A stretch of DNA of 64,000 nucleotides, taken from the NCBI GenBank assembly GCA_942493345.1, contig OW818695.1, positions 3,596,001 to 3,660,000 on the forward strand, written 5' to 3'. The position numbers and the translations under genes were made by a program. Position 1 is the stretch's first letter. Each line of letters opens with the position of its first letter. The notes beneath the pieces were generated by a model. It was not told the origin of the DNA, did no database searches, and saw only the letters and a program-made list of their open reading frames with translations. This document shows, piece by piece, positions 44,219 to 52,946 of the stretch. The DNA comes from GWE2-42-39 sp942493345. GTDB lineage: Bacteria > Bacteroidota > Bacteroidia > Bacteroidales > Prolixibacteraceae.

Positions 44219-45448
44219 ATGGAAAATATAGTTGAGCGATTCATTCGCTATGCGAAAATTCATACAACAAGCGATCCTAAAAGTGAGTCGTTCCCAAGTT
44301 CGGAAAGACAGCTCCATTTTGCCCGGCAACTGGAAAAGGAATTGTGCGAGATCGGTCTTTCGAATGCGAAAACCGATGACTACGGATATGTAACAGCGAC
44401 ACTTCCTTCGAATATTTATAAGAAATGGCCGGTAGTCGGTTTTGTTGCACACATGGATACCAGTCCTGATTTTTCGGGAGAGAATGTCAGCCCCAGGTTG
44501 GTGGAAAATTATCAGGGTGCCGACATTCAGTTGAGCGATGACGGGCAACTTAAATTGAGTCCGAAAAAGTTTCCTGAACTTCTGAAATATGTTGGTCAGG
44601 ACTTGCTGGTTACTGACGGGAAAACTCTACTGGGCGCTGATGATAAAGCCGGGATTGCAGAAATTATCTCGGCGATGGAATTTTTGATTGCCCATCCGGA
44701 AATAAAACATGGGGAGGTGCGTATTTGCTTTACTCCGGATGAGGAAATTGGGAAAGGGGCCGATCATTTCGATGTGAAGAATTTTGGTGCCGATTTTGCC
44801 TATACACTTGATGGCGGAGAGTTGGGCGAGCTTGAATACGAGAACTTCAATGCTGCCGAGGCTGTAATAACTGTTCGTGGACGAAGTGTGCATCCGGGAT
44901 ATGCAAAGGATATAATGATTAACGCTGTGCTGGTTGCCAATCAGATTATCCATTCTTTGCCTTCAGCGCAACGTCCGGAACATACAGAAAAACACGAAGG
45001 TTTTTACCATGTTTCTTCAATGAATGGAAATGTGAGTGAAGCGACGTTAGAACTGATTATCCGCGATCATGACCTTAAAAAGTTTGAAGCCCGAAAAAAC
45101 TTTCTGAAAGAATGTTGTTCACTGGTAAATTTGAAATACGGTGAAGAAATAGTACAGCTTCAGGTTGAAGACCAGTATTTCAATATGAAACAAAAAATAG
45201 AACCGGTAAAATACGTGGTCGATATTGCCGAACAGGCCATGCGCGAAGTAGGAGTGGAGCCGAAAATAAGAGCGATTCGCGGAGGAACCGATGGGGCGCG
45301 TTTGTCGTACATGGGATTGCCCTGTCCGAATATTTTTGCCGGAGGGCACAATTTTCACGGGCCGTACGAATATCTGCCGGTTCAGTCGATGAAAAAAGCG
45401 GCCGAAGTGATTATTAAAATTTGTGAGCTGGTTGCAGAAAGAAGTTGA
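44219..45448 (+). CDS. pepT: Peptidase T (tripeptide aminopeptidase)
   Basis: 409 residues, M20B family. Zinc-site motifs are present: HMDTSPDFSG (first His/Asp), LLGADDKAGIAEI, FTPDEEIGKGADHFD (catalytic Glu pair) and IRGGTDGARLS, with the final His in FAGGHNFHGPYE. It removes the N-terminal residue of tripeptides in the cytoplasm. The start MENIVERFIRYAKIHTTSDP matches the family. It forms a peptide-degrading pair with the adjacent pepD. Confidence 0.96.
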   Translation: MENIVERFIRYAKIHTTSDPKSESFPSSERQLHFARQLEKELCEIGLSNAKTDDYGYVTATLPSNIYKKWPVVGFVAHMDTSPDFSGENVSPRLVENYQGADIQLSDDGQLKLSPKKFPELLKYVGQDLLVTDGKTLLGADDKAGIAEIISAMEFLIAHPEIKHGEVRICFTPDEEIGKGADHFDVKNFGADFAYTLDGGELGELEYENFNAAEAVITVRGRSVHPGYAKDIMINAVLVANQIIHSLPSAQRPEHTEKHEGFYHVSSMNGNVSEATLELIIRDHDLKKFEARKNFLKECCSLVNLKYGEEIVQLQVEDQYFNMKQKIEPVKYVVDIAEQAMREVGVEPKIRAIRGGTDGARLSYMGLPCPNIFAGGHNFHGPYEYLPVQSMKKAAEVIIKICELVAERS

Positions 45449-45627
45449 ATGATAAACTGAGGAAATAATAAATTTTGAATTTTTAATGATGAATGTATTG
45501 TTCTTGGTTTTGTGTTTCAAAATGCTTTACCCATTCATCCTTTCAATAGTTTAAACATTCATTTTTCAATGCAGTTATTGTCTTAGAAAAAAATATTGTT
45601 ATTCCATTATGTTTAAAATTCAGTAAA

Positions 45628-47082
45628 ATGAGAAAACTTGAAGAACTTCAGCCACAACCTCTTTGGAATTATTTCGAAGATATTTGTCAGATTCCGAGGC
45701 CATCGAAAAAAGAAGAAAAAATTGTTCAGTTTTTACTCGATTTTGCCACAAAAAATAAGTTGGATGCGAAATGCGATGAAATTGGCAATGTGCTGATATC
45801 GAAACCGGCAAGCGCAGGTAGGGAAGGGGCGCCAACCGTGATCCTGCAATCGCATGTCGATATGGTTTGTGAGAAAAACAGCGACAAAAAGTTTAATTTC
45901 AATACCGATGCCATTGTCCCTCTAGTTGATGGGGATTGGGTAAAAGCCAATGGTACAACGCTTGGCTCCGACGATGGGATTGGCATGGCTGCACAAATGG
46001 CTGTACTCACTTCTGCCGATATTCAACATGGCCCGATTGAGTGTCTTTTTACAGTGGATGAAGAAACCGGATTGTCGGGCGCTTTTGCCCTGCAGAAAGG
46101 TTTTTTGAACGGAAAAATTTTATTAAATCTCGATTCGGAAGATGAAGGTGAGATTTTCATTGGTTGTGCCGGAGGGATTGACACGTTAGCCGAGTTGAAA
46201 GTGAAAAAAGAACCGGTTCCGGGTAATTCTTTTGCTATCAAAATAATGGTAAAAGGACTGATGGGAGGTCATTCCGGCGACGATATTCACAAGGGACGGG
46301 GAAATGCAAATAAAATACTGGCCCGTTTCCTGTGGTATGCCATCCGCGATTTTGGGGTTCGCATTGCCGATTTCAATGGAGGTAACCTGCGTAATGCCAT
46401 TGCCCGCGAAGCGTATGCTGTTGTGATTGTTCCAACCGTTCAAAAAGAGCAATTGGTGGCCGAATTAAATATTTTCTCAGCCGATGTTGAATTTGAGTAC
46501 GAACGTACTGAACCCAACTTGGTTGTTGACCATAGTTCGACTATTTTACCTGAAATGGTACTCGATATTTCGAGCCAGGAAAAACTGATTAACATGTTGT
46601 ATGCCTGTCCGCATGGGGTACTGGAAATGAGTCCGCGCATGGAAGGTATGGTGGAAACTTCGACGAACCTGGCTTCTGTGAAATTTGTCGAGAACGGGAA
46701 AGTGCAGGTCACTACCAGTCAGCGAAGCGAATTGGAGAGTCGCAAACACTATGCAGCCGAAATGGTGCGTTCTGTTTTTGAACTGGCTGGCGCGCAGGTG
46801 AAAAATTCAGATGGTTATCCGGGATGGACTCCAAATCCGGAAAGCAAAGTGCTTCAAACGGTAATAAAATCATACGAAAAACTTTTTGGAAACAAACCGA
46901 TTGTTCGTTCTATTCACGCCGGACTGGAATGCGGGCTCTTCCTCGAAAAATATCCCGGTCTTGATATGGTGTCGTTTGGCCCCACTATTCGCGGCGCTCA
47001 TTCCCCCGATGAAAAGGTCAATATTGAAACTGTAAACAAATTCTGGCTGCACCTAAAAGATGTTTTAGAAAATATTTTTTAA
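45628..47082 (+). CDS. pepD: Aminoacyl-histidine dipeptidase
   Basis: 484 residues, M20C family. Motifs are LQSHVDMVCEKN, TLGSDDGIGMA, FTVDEETGLSGA and GHSGDDIHKGRGNANK. PepD cleaves a broad range of dipeptides, including Xaa-His (carnosine). It is full length with the expected start MRKLEELQPQPLW. The 180 bases ahead of it are AT-rich and hold only a degenerate AATTTTGAATTTTT microsatellite. Confidence 0.96.
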   Translation: MRKLEELQPQPLWNYFEDICQIPRPSKKEEKIVQFLLDFATKNKLDAKCDEIGNVLISKPASAGREGAPTVILQSHVDMVCEKNSDKKFNFNTDAIVPLVDGDWVKANGTTLGSDDGIGMAAQMAVLTSADIQHGPIECLFTVDEETGLSGAFALQKGFLNGKILLNLDSEDEGEIFIGCAGGIDTLAELKVKKEPVPGNSFAIKIMVKGLMGGHSGDDIHKGRGNANKILARFLWYAIRDFGVRIADFNGGNLRNAIAREAYAVVIVPTVQKEQLVAELNIFSADVEFEYERTEPNLVVDHSSTILPEMVLDISSQEKLINMLYACPHGVLEMSPRMEGMVETSTNLASVKFVENGKVQVTTSQRSELESRKHYAAEMVRSVFELAGAQVKNSDGYPGWTPNPESKVLQTVIKSYEKLFGNKPIVRSIHAGLECGLFLEKYPGLDMVSFGPTIRGAHSPDEKVNIETVNKFWLHLKDVLENIF

Positions 47083-47130
47083 TTTTTTTCAAAATTATTT
47101 TTTATGCAGATGCTTCTGAAATCTGCATTT

Positions 47131-47148
47131 ATCCTACTGTTTTGCTAG
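47131..47148. promoter_or_regulatory. Upstream copy of ATCCYACT-N6-CTAG motif
   Basis: ATCCTACTGTTTTGCTAG at 47131-47148 shares ATCCyACT-N6-CTAG with the sequence at 47229-47246, 98 bases downstream. It is a candidate auxiliary operator for the YceI/Rrf2 unit. Confidence 0.4.
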
Positions 47149-47198
47149 TTTAAAAAATCAGGCCTGTTTTTTTATAGACCTTTTTGTATTATTTATCA

Positions 47199-47229
47199 TT
47201 TGGTAATTAAAAAAAATGTTCTATGTTTA
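47199..47229 (+). promoter_or_regulatory. Promoter of the YceI-porin-YceI-Rrf2 unit (TTTG-N19-TATGTTTA)
   Basis: TTTG at 47199-47202, a 19-base spacer, then TATGTTTA at 47222-47229 match the Bacteroidota -33/-7 promoter with one mismatch (final A for G). The start point would be near 47236, inside the operator-like sequence. Confidence 0.55.
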
Positions 47230-47258
47230 TCCCACTAAAACACTAGGAAAAGTAGGAT
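47229..47258. promoter_or_regulatory. Operator-like site overlapping the start point (ATCCCACT...AGTAGGAT)
   Basis: ATCCCACT (47229-47236) and AGTAGGAT (47251-47258) form an imperfect inverted repeat (7 of 8), with CTAG inside. The site begins at the -7 box edge and ends four bases before the yceI ATG, a position suited to repression, probably by the Rrf2 protein encoded at the end of this unit. Confidence 0.5.
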
Positions 47259-47261
47259 AAT

Positions 47262-47876
47262 ATGAAAAAGATGATTAAAACAATGAAAGTGAGTTTCTTC
47301 GTGGTGCTTTTTGTGATCATTTCACAAATGATTTATGCTCAGGTCCAATACAAATTGGACGTAAAAAATAGCTCGATGGTGATAAAAGGGACTTCAAGTA
47401 TTCACGATTGGGAGATGAAAATAGAAAACATGAAAAGTGCGTTTTCGCTTCAGGCAGATAACATTTTTCAGGATAAATTGATTTCCGGAGACTTCCTGAT
47501 TAATGTAGAATCGATTAAAAGTGAACACAGCCTGATGAACAAAAAAACCTATGAGGCTTTGAAGCAGGAAGTTTTTCCGCAGATAAAAGCAAAGGTAATT
47601 AAGGCAGAGCAAAGTCCGAATGTCGGGAAAGTACAGATGGAACTTTCGATTGCAGGTAAAACGAAACTTGTTACCGAAGACATTCATCTGAAGGATATCG
47701 GAAATGGAAAAGTGGAAGTGAAAGGTTTGTTGAACCTGAAGATGAGCGATTATGGAATAGAACCGCCGGTAGCTTTAATGGGATCGATAAAAACAGGCGA
47801 TGAAGTAAAAGTCGAATTTAATTTAGTCTACAACAGGGAAGGACAGTTGTTGGGTGAAATAGGTAGAAATAAATAA
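47262..47876 (+). CDS. YceI-family periplasmic protein (first copy)
   Basis: 204 residues with a signal peptide (about 1-29, ending MIYAQ). The YceI lipocalin-like fold is recognisable by VIKGTSSIHDWEMKI, SGDFLINVESIKSE, TYEALKQEVFPQIKAKV and GVKGLLNLKMSDYGIEPP-type endings. YceI proteins bind polyisoprenoid-type lipids in the periplasm and often accompany respiratory or stress genes. It is the first gene of a four-gene unit with a porin-like protein, a second YceI and an Rrf2 regulator. Confidence 0.92.
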   Translation: MKKMIKTMKVSFFVVLFVIISQMIYAQVQYKLDVKNSSMVIKGTSSIHDWEMKIENMKSAFSLQADNIFQDKLISGDFLINVESIKSEHSLMNKKTYEALKQEVFPQIKAKVIKAEQSPNVGKVQMELSIAGKTKLVTEDIHLKDIGNGKVEVKGLLNLKMSDYGIEPPVALMGSIKTGDEVKVEFNLVYNREGQLLGEIGRNK

Positions 47877-47900
47877 AAAACAAAATTAAATTGAATAATC

Positions 47901-49127
47901 ATGAACAAGTTTACATCGTTTTTTGTAATTGTGTTGTTGGCAACAACGTCTTTTGGTCAGCAATTTGAGTTGCCAAAAATTAATGCAGAAGAATTTACCA
48001 AGGTAAAAGCCAGTGTTGGAGCCGATTTTGCTATTCAATACCAGTCGATTGAGTGTGATGCCGATAACCTGGAACTTATGCCTATCGGAGCCGGAGTAAA
48101 CCTTCCGACTGCAAATTTCACAATTAACGGGGATTTGGCTCCCGGTATGCGTGTGTCGTTGGTTACTTATTTGTCATCGCGCCATCACAACGAAGCATGG
48201 GTCAAAGGAGGGTATTTGCTGATTGACCAGATGCCATTTCTGAATAGCAGCTTTATCGACAACGTGATGAAATACACGACCTTGAAAGTTGGTGTTTTTG
48301 AACCCAATTATGGCGATAGTCATTTTCGCAGGTCAGATAACGGTAGTGTTACCCAGAATGCTTTTGTTGGTAATTATATCATGGATTCGTATACGACTGC
48401 GCCCATGATGGAGTTTTTATTCCGGTATAATGGCTGGATTGGACTGCTTGGTACAACTTCAGGTACAATTAATCCGAGTTTGGTTGGTTATGCCAATAAT
48501 AAGTTTGAGACGTATGACATGTTAAAAGAGATGGCTTTTTACGGCAAACTCGGATACGACAAGCAATTGAATGACGATCTCCGGATTCGTCTGACAGGTT
48601 CATTTTACAGCCAGGCCGATAATCACCGGGGAACTTTGTACTCAGGCGACCGTGCCGGTGAACGTTACTATTCAATTATGGTACCGGCTTCGCTTGGAAG
48701 CGCCGGAACCGATATTAAAGCAAATAGCACCAACGGACGTTGGGGGCCTGGCGGTACGTATGAATTACATTCCCTGATATTCAACTTGTTTGCAAAATAC
48801 AAAGGATTGGAACTTTTTACTACGTATGAAAATGCGAAAGGCACCAATGTGAAAAACGGTCCGGAATTCGATTTCAACCAGTTTGCCGTTGAAGGGATTG
48901 CCCGTTTTGGGAAAACCGATCAATTTTATGTGGGTGCACGATACAATACGGTGAAGAACCAAGATGATCTTTCTGTCGATCGGACACAAATAGGCGGTGG
49001 ATGGTTTTTGACAAAAAATGTAATGGCGAAAGTGGAATATGTAAATCAGAAGTATCATGATTTTTCAAATTATGGTGCGGAAGCTGGTTTCAAAGGGATG
49101 ATGGTTGAAGCGGCTATTTCATTTTAG
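47901..49127 (+). CDS. Outer-membrane porin-like protein
   Basis: 408 residues with a signal peptide (about 1-19, ending TSFGQ). The chain is rich in alternating strands, Gly and aromatic residues and ends in Phe (VEAAISF), so it should be a beta-barrel in the outer membrane. I see no plug domain or TonB box, so diffusion rather than active transport is likely. It follows yceI by 24 bases and is followed by a terminator hairpin ahead of the second yceI. Confidence 0.82.
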   Translation: MNKFTSFFVIVLLATTSFGQQFELPKINAEEFTKVKASVGADFAIQYQSIECDADNLELMPIGAGVNLPTANFTINGDLAPGMRVSLVTYLSSRHHNEAWVKGGYLLIDQMPFLNSSFIDNVMKYTTLKVGVFEPNYGDSHFRRSDNGSVTQNAFVGNYIMDSYTTAPMMEFLFRYNGWIGLLGTTSGTINPSLVGYANNKFETYDMLKEMAFYGKLGYDKQLNDDLRIRLTGSFYSQADNHRGTLYSGDRAGERYYSIMVPASLGSAGTDIKANSTNGRWGPGGTYELHSLIFNLFAKYKGLELFTTYENAKGTNVKNGPEFDFNQFAVEGIARFGKTDQFYVGARYNTVKNQDDLSVDRTQIGGGWFLTKNVMAKVEYVNQKYHDFSNYGAEAGFKGMMVEAAISF

Positions 49128-49143
49128 TTGATTGAGGGGTGAA

Positions 49144-49176
49144 AAGCTATCCGGCGATTGCCGGATAGCTTATTTT
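49144..49176 (+). terminator. Intrinsic terminator inside the YceI/Rrf2 unit
   Basis: AAGCTATCCGGC (49144-49155), GATT loop and GCCGGATAGCTT (49160-49171) are followed by ATTTTT. This strong hairpin lies between the porin and the second yceI, so downstream genes must be reached by read-through or have another promoter. Confidence 0.88.
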
Positions 49177-49192
49177 TAATTGCAGGAGGGCT

Positions 49193-49786
49193 ATGTATTT
49201 CAAATATTTGATGTTGGGGTTTTTCGTTCTTTTCGGATATACAAAAACAGGTTTTTCGAAAGAGTCCTGTAATATCGCGGCTTATCTTTTTAATGAAGTG
49301 ATAATTACAGGTACAACAAATATCAATCAATTCCATTTGTTGTATAGCGAAAATGCGTATACACGTTTTAACGGTTCACCTGGTTTTTCCGGCAACCGTT
49401 TGCAAATTTCCATCCCTGCCCGGAATATTGAAGCCGAGTCGCAGTTAATGCTCGACGATTTTTTGGAGATGATACATGCCGACAAACATCCGGAAATAAA
49501 AATTTCAATGGATGCTCAACCGATTGACCGATTACGGAATGGCGATTCAATCAAGCATCGGATTTTCCTGACTATGAACGGGAAGACCAATGGTTATAAC
49601 TGTTCTTCTGATGTTTTGCTTTGTCAGTCCGATACGCTTTGTTTGAAGGGAAAGCTGGATGTGCATTTAACTGATTTTGGCATCGAACCGCCGGGGAAAT
49701 TTTTTGGCATCGTTAAAGTCAGGAATGAAGTAGCGATTAGTTTTAAAATTTTGTTGTCAACAGAAAAAGAGGAACCCGAAAATTGA
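49193..49786 (+). CDS. YceI-family protein (second copy)
   Basis: 197 residues. The N-terminus is signal-like (MYFKYLMLGFFVLFGYTKTGFS). The YceI fold is more diverged: TGTTNINQFHLLYSE, SIPARNIEAESQLMLDDFLEMIHADKHPEIKISM, and DVHLTDFGIEPPGKFFGIVKV at the end. AGGAGG lies just ahead of the ATG, a strong ribosome site for this genome. The stop overlaps the Rrf2 start codon (TTGA), so the two are translationally coupled. Confidence 0.88.
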   Translation: MYFKYLMLGFFVLFGYTKTGFSKESCNIAAYLFNEVIITGTTNINQFHLLYSENAYTRFNGSPGFSGNRLQISIPARNIEAESQLMLDDFLEMIHADKHPEIKISMDAQPIDRLRNGDSIKHRIFLTMNGKTNGYNCSSDVLLCQSDTLCLKGKLDVHLTDFGIEPPGKFFGIVKVRNEVAISFKILLSTEKEEPEN

Positions 49787-50199
49787 AATTCAGTACAAAA
49801 ACCCGATATGGAATACGTGCAATGCTTGAAATTGCATCGGATGAAACACAAAGTGGCGTTCTTCAGAAAGATATTGCTGAAAAACAACAGATTTCCGTAA
49901 AGTATCTCGATCAAATTATACATGAACTGAAAACGGCAGGTTTAATTGTGAATGTTCGTGGGCGAAAGAGTGGTTATATCCTGACACGTAAAGCTTCGGA
50001 AATAACCATGCTGGATATCCATAAAGCTTTTGAACCGGGTATCTGTGTTATTGATTGTTTAGCCAAAACTGCGCATTGCCAAATGGAAGATACCTGCCAA
50101 ACGCGGGGTTTTTGGGGAGAGCTAAACAATATAATTCTGAATTATTTTCAACGTGTCACTCTTCAGGACTTGACAGACGACAAATCGTTGGTCGATTAA
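49783..50199 (+). CDS. Rrf2-family transcriptional regulator
   Basis: 138 residues. The winged helix starts with KFSTKTRYGIRAMLEIA, the recognition region is IAEKQQISVKYLDQIIHELKTAGLI, and the wing has VRGRKSGYIL. Cysteines at residues 88, 92, 99 and 105 lie where IscR/NsrR-type members hold an [Fe-S] cluster, so it may sense iron-sulfur status, oxygen or NO. Translation begins at TTG (49783); no ATG is available and the TTG reproduces the family N-terminus. It overlaps the second yceI by four bases and probably regulates this unit. Confidence 0.92.
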   Translation: MKFSTKTRYGIRAMLEIASDETQSGVLQKDIAEKQQISVKYLDQIIHELKTAGLIVNVRGRKSGYILTRKASEITMLDIHKAFEPGICVIDCLAKTAHCQMEDTCQTRGFWGELNNIILNYFQRVTLQDLTDDKSLVD

Positions 50200-50214
50200 G
50201 CCGGGTTGCGGGTT

Positions 50215-51609
50215 TTATTTATACCATAATTTCCCGGCCTGGTCGGTTTGCATCCGGATACGCCATTCTTTTGGAAAGTAATTGTTGGTCCTATTCCCCA
50301 GATTTTTTATAAAACCAAGCGGAATGTCCCTGAAATAAACCAGTTGCCATCCCTGGCTTGCCGATACAGGTTTTACTTCTTCTTTCCGGAGATATTTTAA
50401 TGCTTCATTTAAATCCAATCCGATTGGTTCAAATACATTCTTTTTCAGAAGTGGAGAAAGGGCAACAAAATGGCTGGGTGCAATATTTTTACCTTTCAGC
50501 TCGGCCAGCGGAAGCCCAAAATCAACAACTTTCAATATTTTCTGAATGATATTTAATTCATTTTTCCATTGCTGAGGAAATAGAATCGCCATGTCGCGAT
50601 GGAATTGAAAATCGAAGTTACCAGGTGTTATCCAGTTTTTTACGTGTGACAAAGCTGCCGGAATTTTATCTGTATTTGGTTTCCCTTTTTTTGGAAAACG
50701 AAAGGCCGTTTCTGGTTCTGTTTTGCGGAGCAGGGTAATGAAAAATCCCTCGCCATTGACCCGGTGAGGGAAAAAACGATATGCAAAAATCCCATCGTTT
50801 TCTATTTCGTCGATGTTCCATTCTTCGCGCAACCCGATGCGGATACTTTCAAAATCGGTTTGTGTTCGCAGCCATTTCAGATTTTCCTCGTTTTCTTCGG
50901 AATTAAAAGTGCAGGTGCTGTAAATAAGGTATCCTCCGGTTTTCAAAGCTGGCCAGACATCTGCTAAAATTCGGCGTTGACGGACTGAACAAAGCCGGGC
51001 ATTATCGGGCGACCATTCGTTGCGGGCAGCGGCATCGCGTTTGAAAAGACCTTCGCCTGAACAGGGAGCATCAACGATCATCAGGTCGAAAAAGCTGTTC
51101 ATGCGATTGAAATCTTTGGGGTCGTTATTGCTGATAATTACATTGTGCGCACCCCATTTCCGAATATTTTCCTGGAGTATTTTTGCCCTCGATTGGATTA
51201 CTTCGTTGCTTACCAGTAAATCATCATTGTTCATTAAACTGAGCAGATGAGTTGATTTTCCACCGGGAGCGCCGCATAAATCGAGGATCATTCGCGGTTC
51301 GTGTGATTGAATGGTTCGAAACGCCTGCTCCAAAAACATGGAACTCGACTCCTGCACATAATAAGCGCCTGCATGAATCAACGGATCCAGTGTGAAAACC
51401 GGTCTTTCGTTCAGGAAAAAGCCATCAGCACACCATGGAACGGGTTTTAGTGTTGTTCCTGATGAAGAAAATTTCAGGGGATTGATACGCACGCTGGTAG
51501 CGGATTCCTGCTCCAGTGAATTCAGAAAATCGGCCGATTGAACCCCAAATTGCGCTTTTATCCTGCTGACAAATTCTTTGGGTAATGGGTATGTGACTGG
51601 TGTGTTCAT
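50215..51609 (-). CDS. rsmF: RsmF/RsmB-type rRNA m5C methyltransferase
   Basis: 464 residues of the NOL1/NOP2/Sun family. The SAM site is ILDLCGAPGGKSTHLLSL, and the two catalytic Cys lie in VDAPCSGEG and YSTCTFNSEENE. A C-terminal PUA-like domain (from about 330) is present. It methylates cytosine C5 in rRNA, most likely 16S. The start MNTPVTYPLPKEFVSRI fits the group. It converges on the Rrf2 gene. Confidence 0.92.
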   Translation of the reverse strand: MNTPVTYPLPKEFVSRIKAQFGVQSADFLNSLEQESATSVRINPLKFSSSGTTLKPVPWCADGFFLNERPVFTLDPLIHAGAYYVQESSSMFLEQAFRTIQSHEPRMILDLCGAPGGKSTHLLSLMNNDDLLVSNEVIQSRAKILQENIRKWGAHNVIISNNDPKDFNRMNSFFDLMIVDAPCSGEGLFKRDAAARNEWSPDNARLCSVRQRRILADVWPALKTGGYLIYSTCTFNSEENEENLKWLRTQTDFESIRIGLREEWNIDEIENDGIFAYRFFPHRVNGEGFFITLLRKTEPETAFRFPKKGKPNTDKIPAALSHVKNWITPGNFDFQFHRDMAILFPQQWKNELNIIQKILKVVDFGLPLAELKGKNIAPSHFVALSPLLKKNVFEPIGLDLNEALKYLRKEEVKPVSASQGWQLVYFRDIPLGFIKNLGNRTNNYFPKEWRIRMQTDQAGKLWYK

Positions 51610-51699
51610 CTGTTTCCAAAATAACGGTATATTTTTCGAAGTTCAAAACCGGACTTTTGATTTCGATTTTTCAGGAAAGATGGATATGTGCCATTCTTT

Positions 51700-52077
51700 T
51701 TATCTCTTTTCAACCACGCTTTTGCCGAAAGGAGATAATGCCAGAGAAGTTAGTTTAAAATGCTGTTTGCCCCACGGAATGCCAATAATGGTGATGCTTA
51801 GCAACAAACCCATGACAAGATGAGAGAGTGCAATCCAGATGCCGCCTACTAAAAGCCAAATGATGTTCATGATCGTGGAAAGGCAACCCGGTGCGTAATT
51901 TTGGTATTCGATGGTTTTATCGAACGGCCATAAGGCCATAAATGCAAGTTTGAAAATCTGGATTCCGAAAGGGATTCCAACGATGGTGATACAAAGAAGA
52001 AGGCCACCAATCATGTATTCAATAAAGATGATGAAGCCGCCAAAGATCAGCCAGATTAAATTGCCAAGTGTATTCAT
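51700..52077 (-). CDS. yccF: YccF-domain inner-membrane protein
   Basis: 125 residues with two YccF (DUF307) repeats: each has a hydrophobic segment ending in IxGIPxGxQ/KQxFKLxxLALxPFxKxV (IVGIPFGIQIFKLAFMALWPFDK and IIGIPWGKQHFKLTSLALSPFGK). Function is unknown, but the family is widespread. The start at 52077 is the family start MNTLGNLIWLIFGG. Confidence 0.93.
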   Translation of the reverse strand: MNTLGNLIWLIFGGFIIFIEYMIGGLLLCITIVGIPFGIQIFKLAFMALWPFDKTIEYQNYAPGCLSTIMNIIWLLVGGIWIALSHLVMGLLLSITIIGIPWGKQHFKLTSLALSPFGKSVVEKR

Positions 52078-52478
52078 CTTATTTTTGTTTTTATAAAGTG
52101 CAAAAGTAAATCTATCATTCTTTTTCGAAATGAATTATCGGTGAAACCGGGTTTTTGAAGTATGAATTCAAAAAATAGTGGTAGAGAAAAAATTTTGGCT
52201 GTCGATAGAAATACAAAAAACTCAGATCTGTTACTTCTGAATAATAGAAATCGGCATTTTCTTTGTCTTATTTTATATTGCCATGAATGAAAAAGTCCGG
52301 CCTCTGCCGGACTTTTTTTGTAAACCTAAACCAATTAAACCTGTTTTGCAGGTGTAATAGAATGGCGTAAAAATATAATAATTTCAACTTATCTGAAAAG
52401 ATTTGACGAAATATACTGAAGTGTTGCCGGGGGCTGAAAAATTTAGAGGGCGAAGTCCGAAAATATTATCTTATAACG
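52078..52478. other. Intergenic stretch with an orphan terminator
   Basis: About 400 bases without a supported gene. A 42-codon frame (52162-52290, +) ends just before the terminator, but its composition gives no support. The stretch could host a small RNA ending at the terminator; I see no strong promoter. Confidence 0.5.
52288..52319. terminator. Strong intrinsic terminator, orphan
   Basis: AAAAGTCCGGC (52291-52301), loop CTCT, GCCGGACTTTT (52306-52316) and a T run form a textbook hairpin, usable in both directions. On the minus strand it could end the GNAT/Ehr transcript; on the plus strand no gene precedes it. Confidence 0.9.
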
Positions 52479-52934
52479 CTAAGATTTTAAGGTTTTTGAC
52501 ATGCAAATACTATTTTCCATGCCGACGTATTGTCCATAGTTATCAATAACGCTGTATCCCGATTTTTGATATAAACGAATGGCTTCGGGTTGTGCTTTTC
52601 CTGTTTCCAGAACAGCCTTGGCATAGTTCAATTCGATGGCCCACTCTTCGAGTTCTTTTAACAGTTTAGTCCCAATACCGTTTCCACGGGCTTCTTTCGA
52701 AACGAACATTCTTTTTATTTCAACCGTATTTTCTGAAATTTCTTTAAAGCAACCACAACCTGCAGGTTTTCCGTTTAAATAAGCTATTGCAACCGTTTCA
52801 ATCAGGTTTATCTTGTTATACTGGTTGTATGCTAACTGAACTGTTCCGTAACGTGAGTTCAATTCAATATCTAATTGTCCGGCTAAGAACTTGAAATCGG
52901 GGTTGTCGCTGTTGGCGTGTTTTATTGTCAGCAT
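52479..52934 (-). CDS. GNAT-family N-acetyltransferase
   Basis: 151 residues. The acetyl-CoA site RGNGIGTKLLKELEEWA and the preceding strand VEIKRMFVSKEA are typical, followed by ETGKAQPEAIRLYQKSGY. It transfers an acetyl group to an unknown amine. It starts 12 bases after the stop of the small subunit of the Ehr-like complex and may be co-transcribed with it, but nothing in its sequence ties it to that complex. Confidence 0.9.
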   Translation of the reverse strand: MLTIKHANSDNPDFKFLAGQLDIELNSRYGTVQLAYNQYNKINLIETVAIAYLNGKPAGCGCFKEISENTVEIKRMFVSKEARGNGIGTKLLKELEEWAIELNYAKAVLETGKAQPEAIRLYQKSGYSVIDNYGQYVGMENSICMSKTLKS

Positions 52935-52946
52935 AACTGGTGCGGT

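Noticed and set aside
52162..52290. 42-codon frame ahead of the orphan terminator
   Set aside because: No promoter, ribosome site or recognisable composition; Asn/Leu runs look like chance translation of AT-rich DNA.
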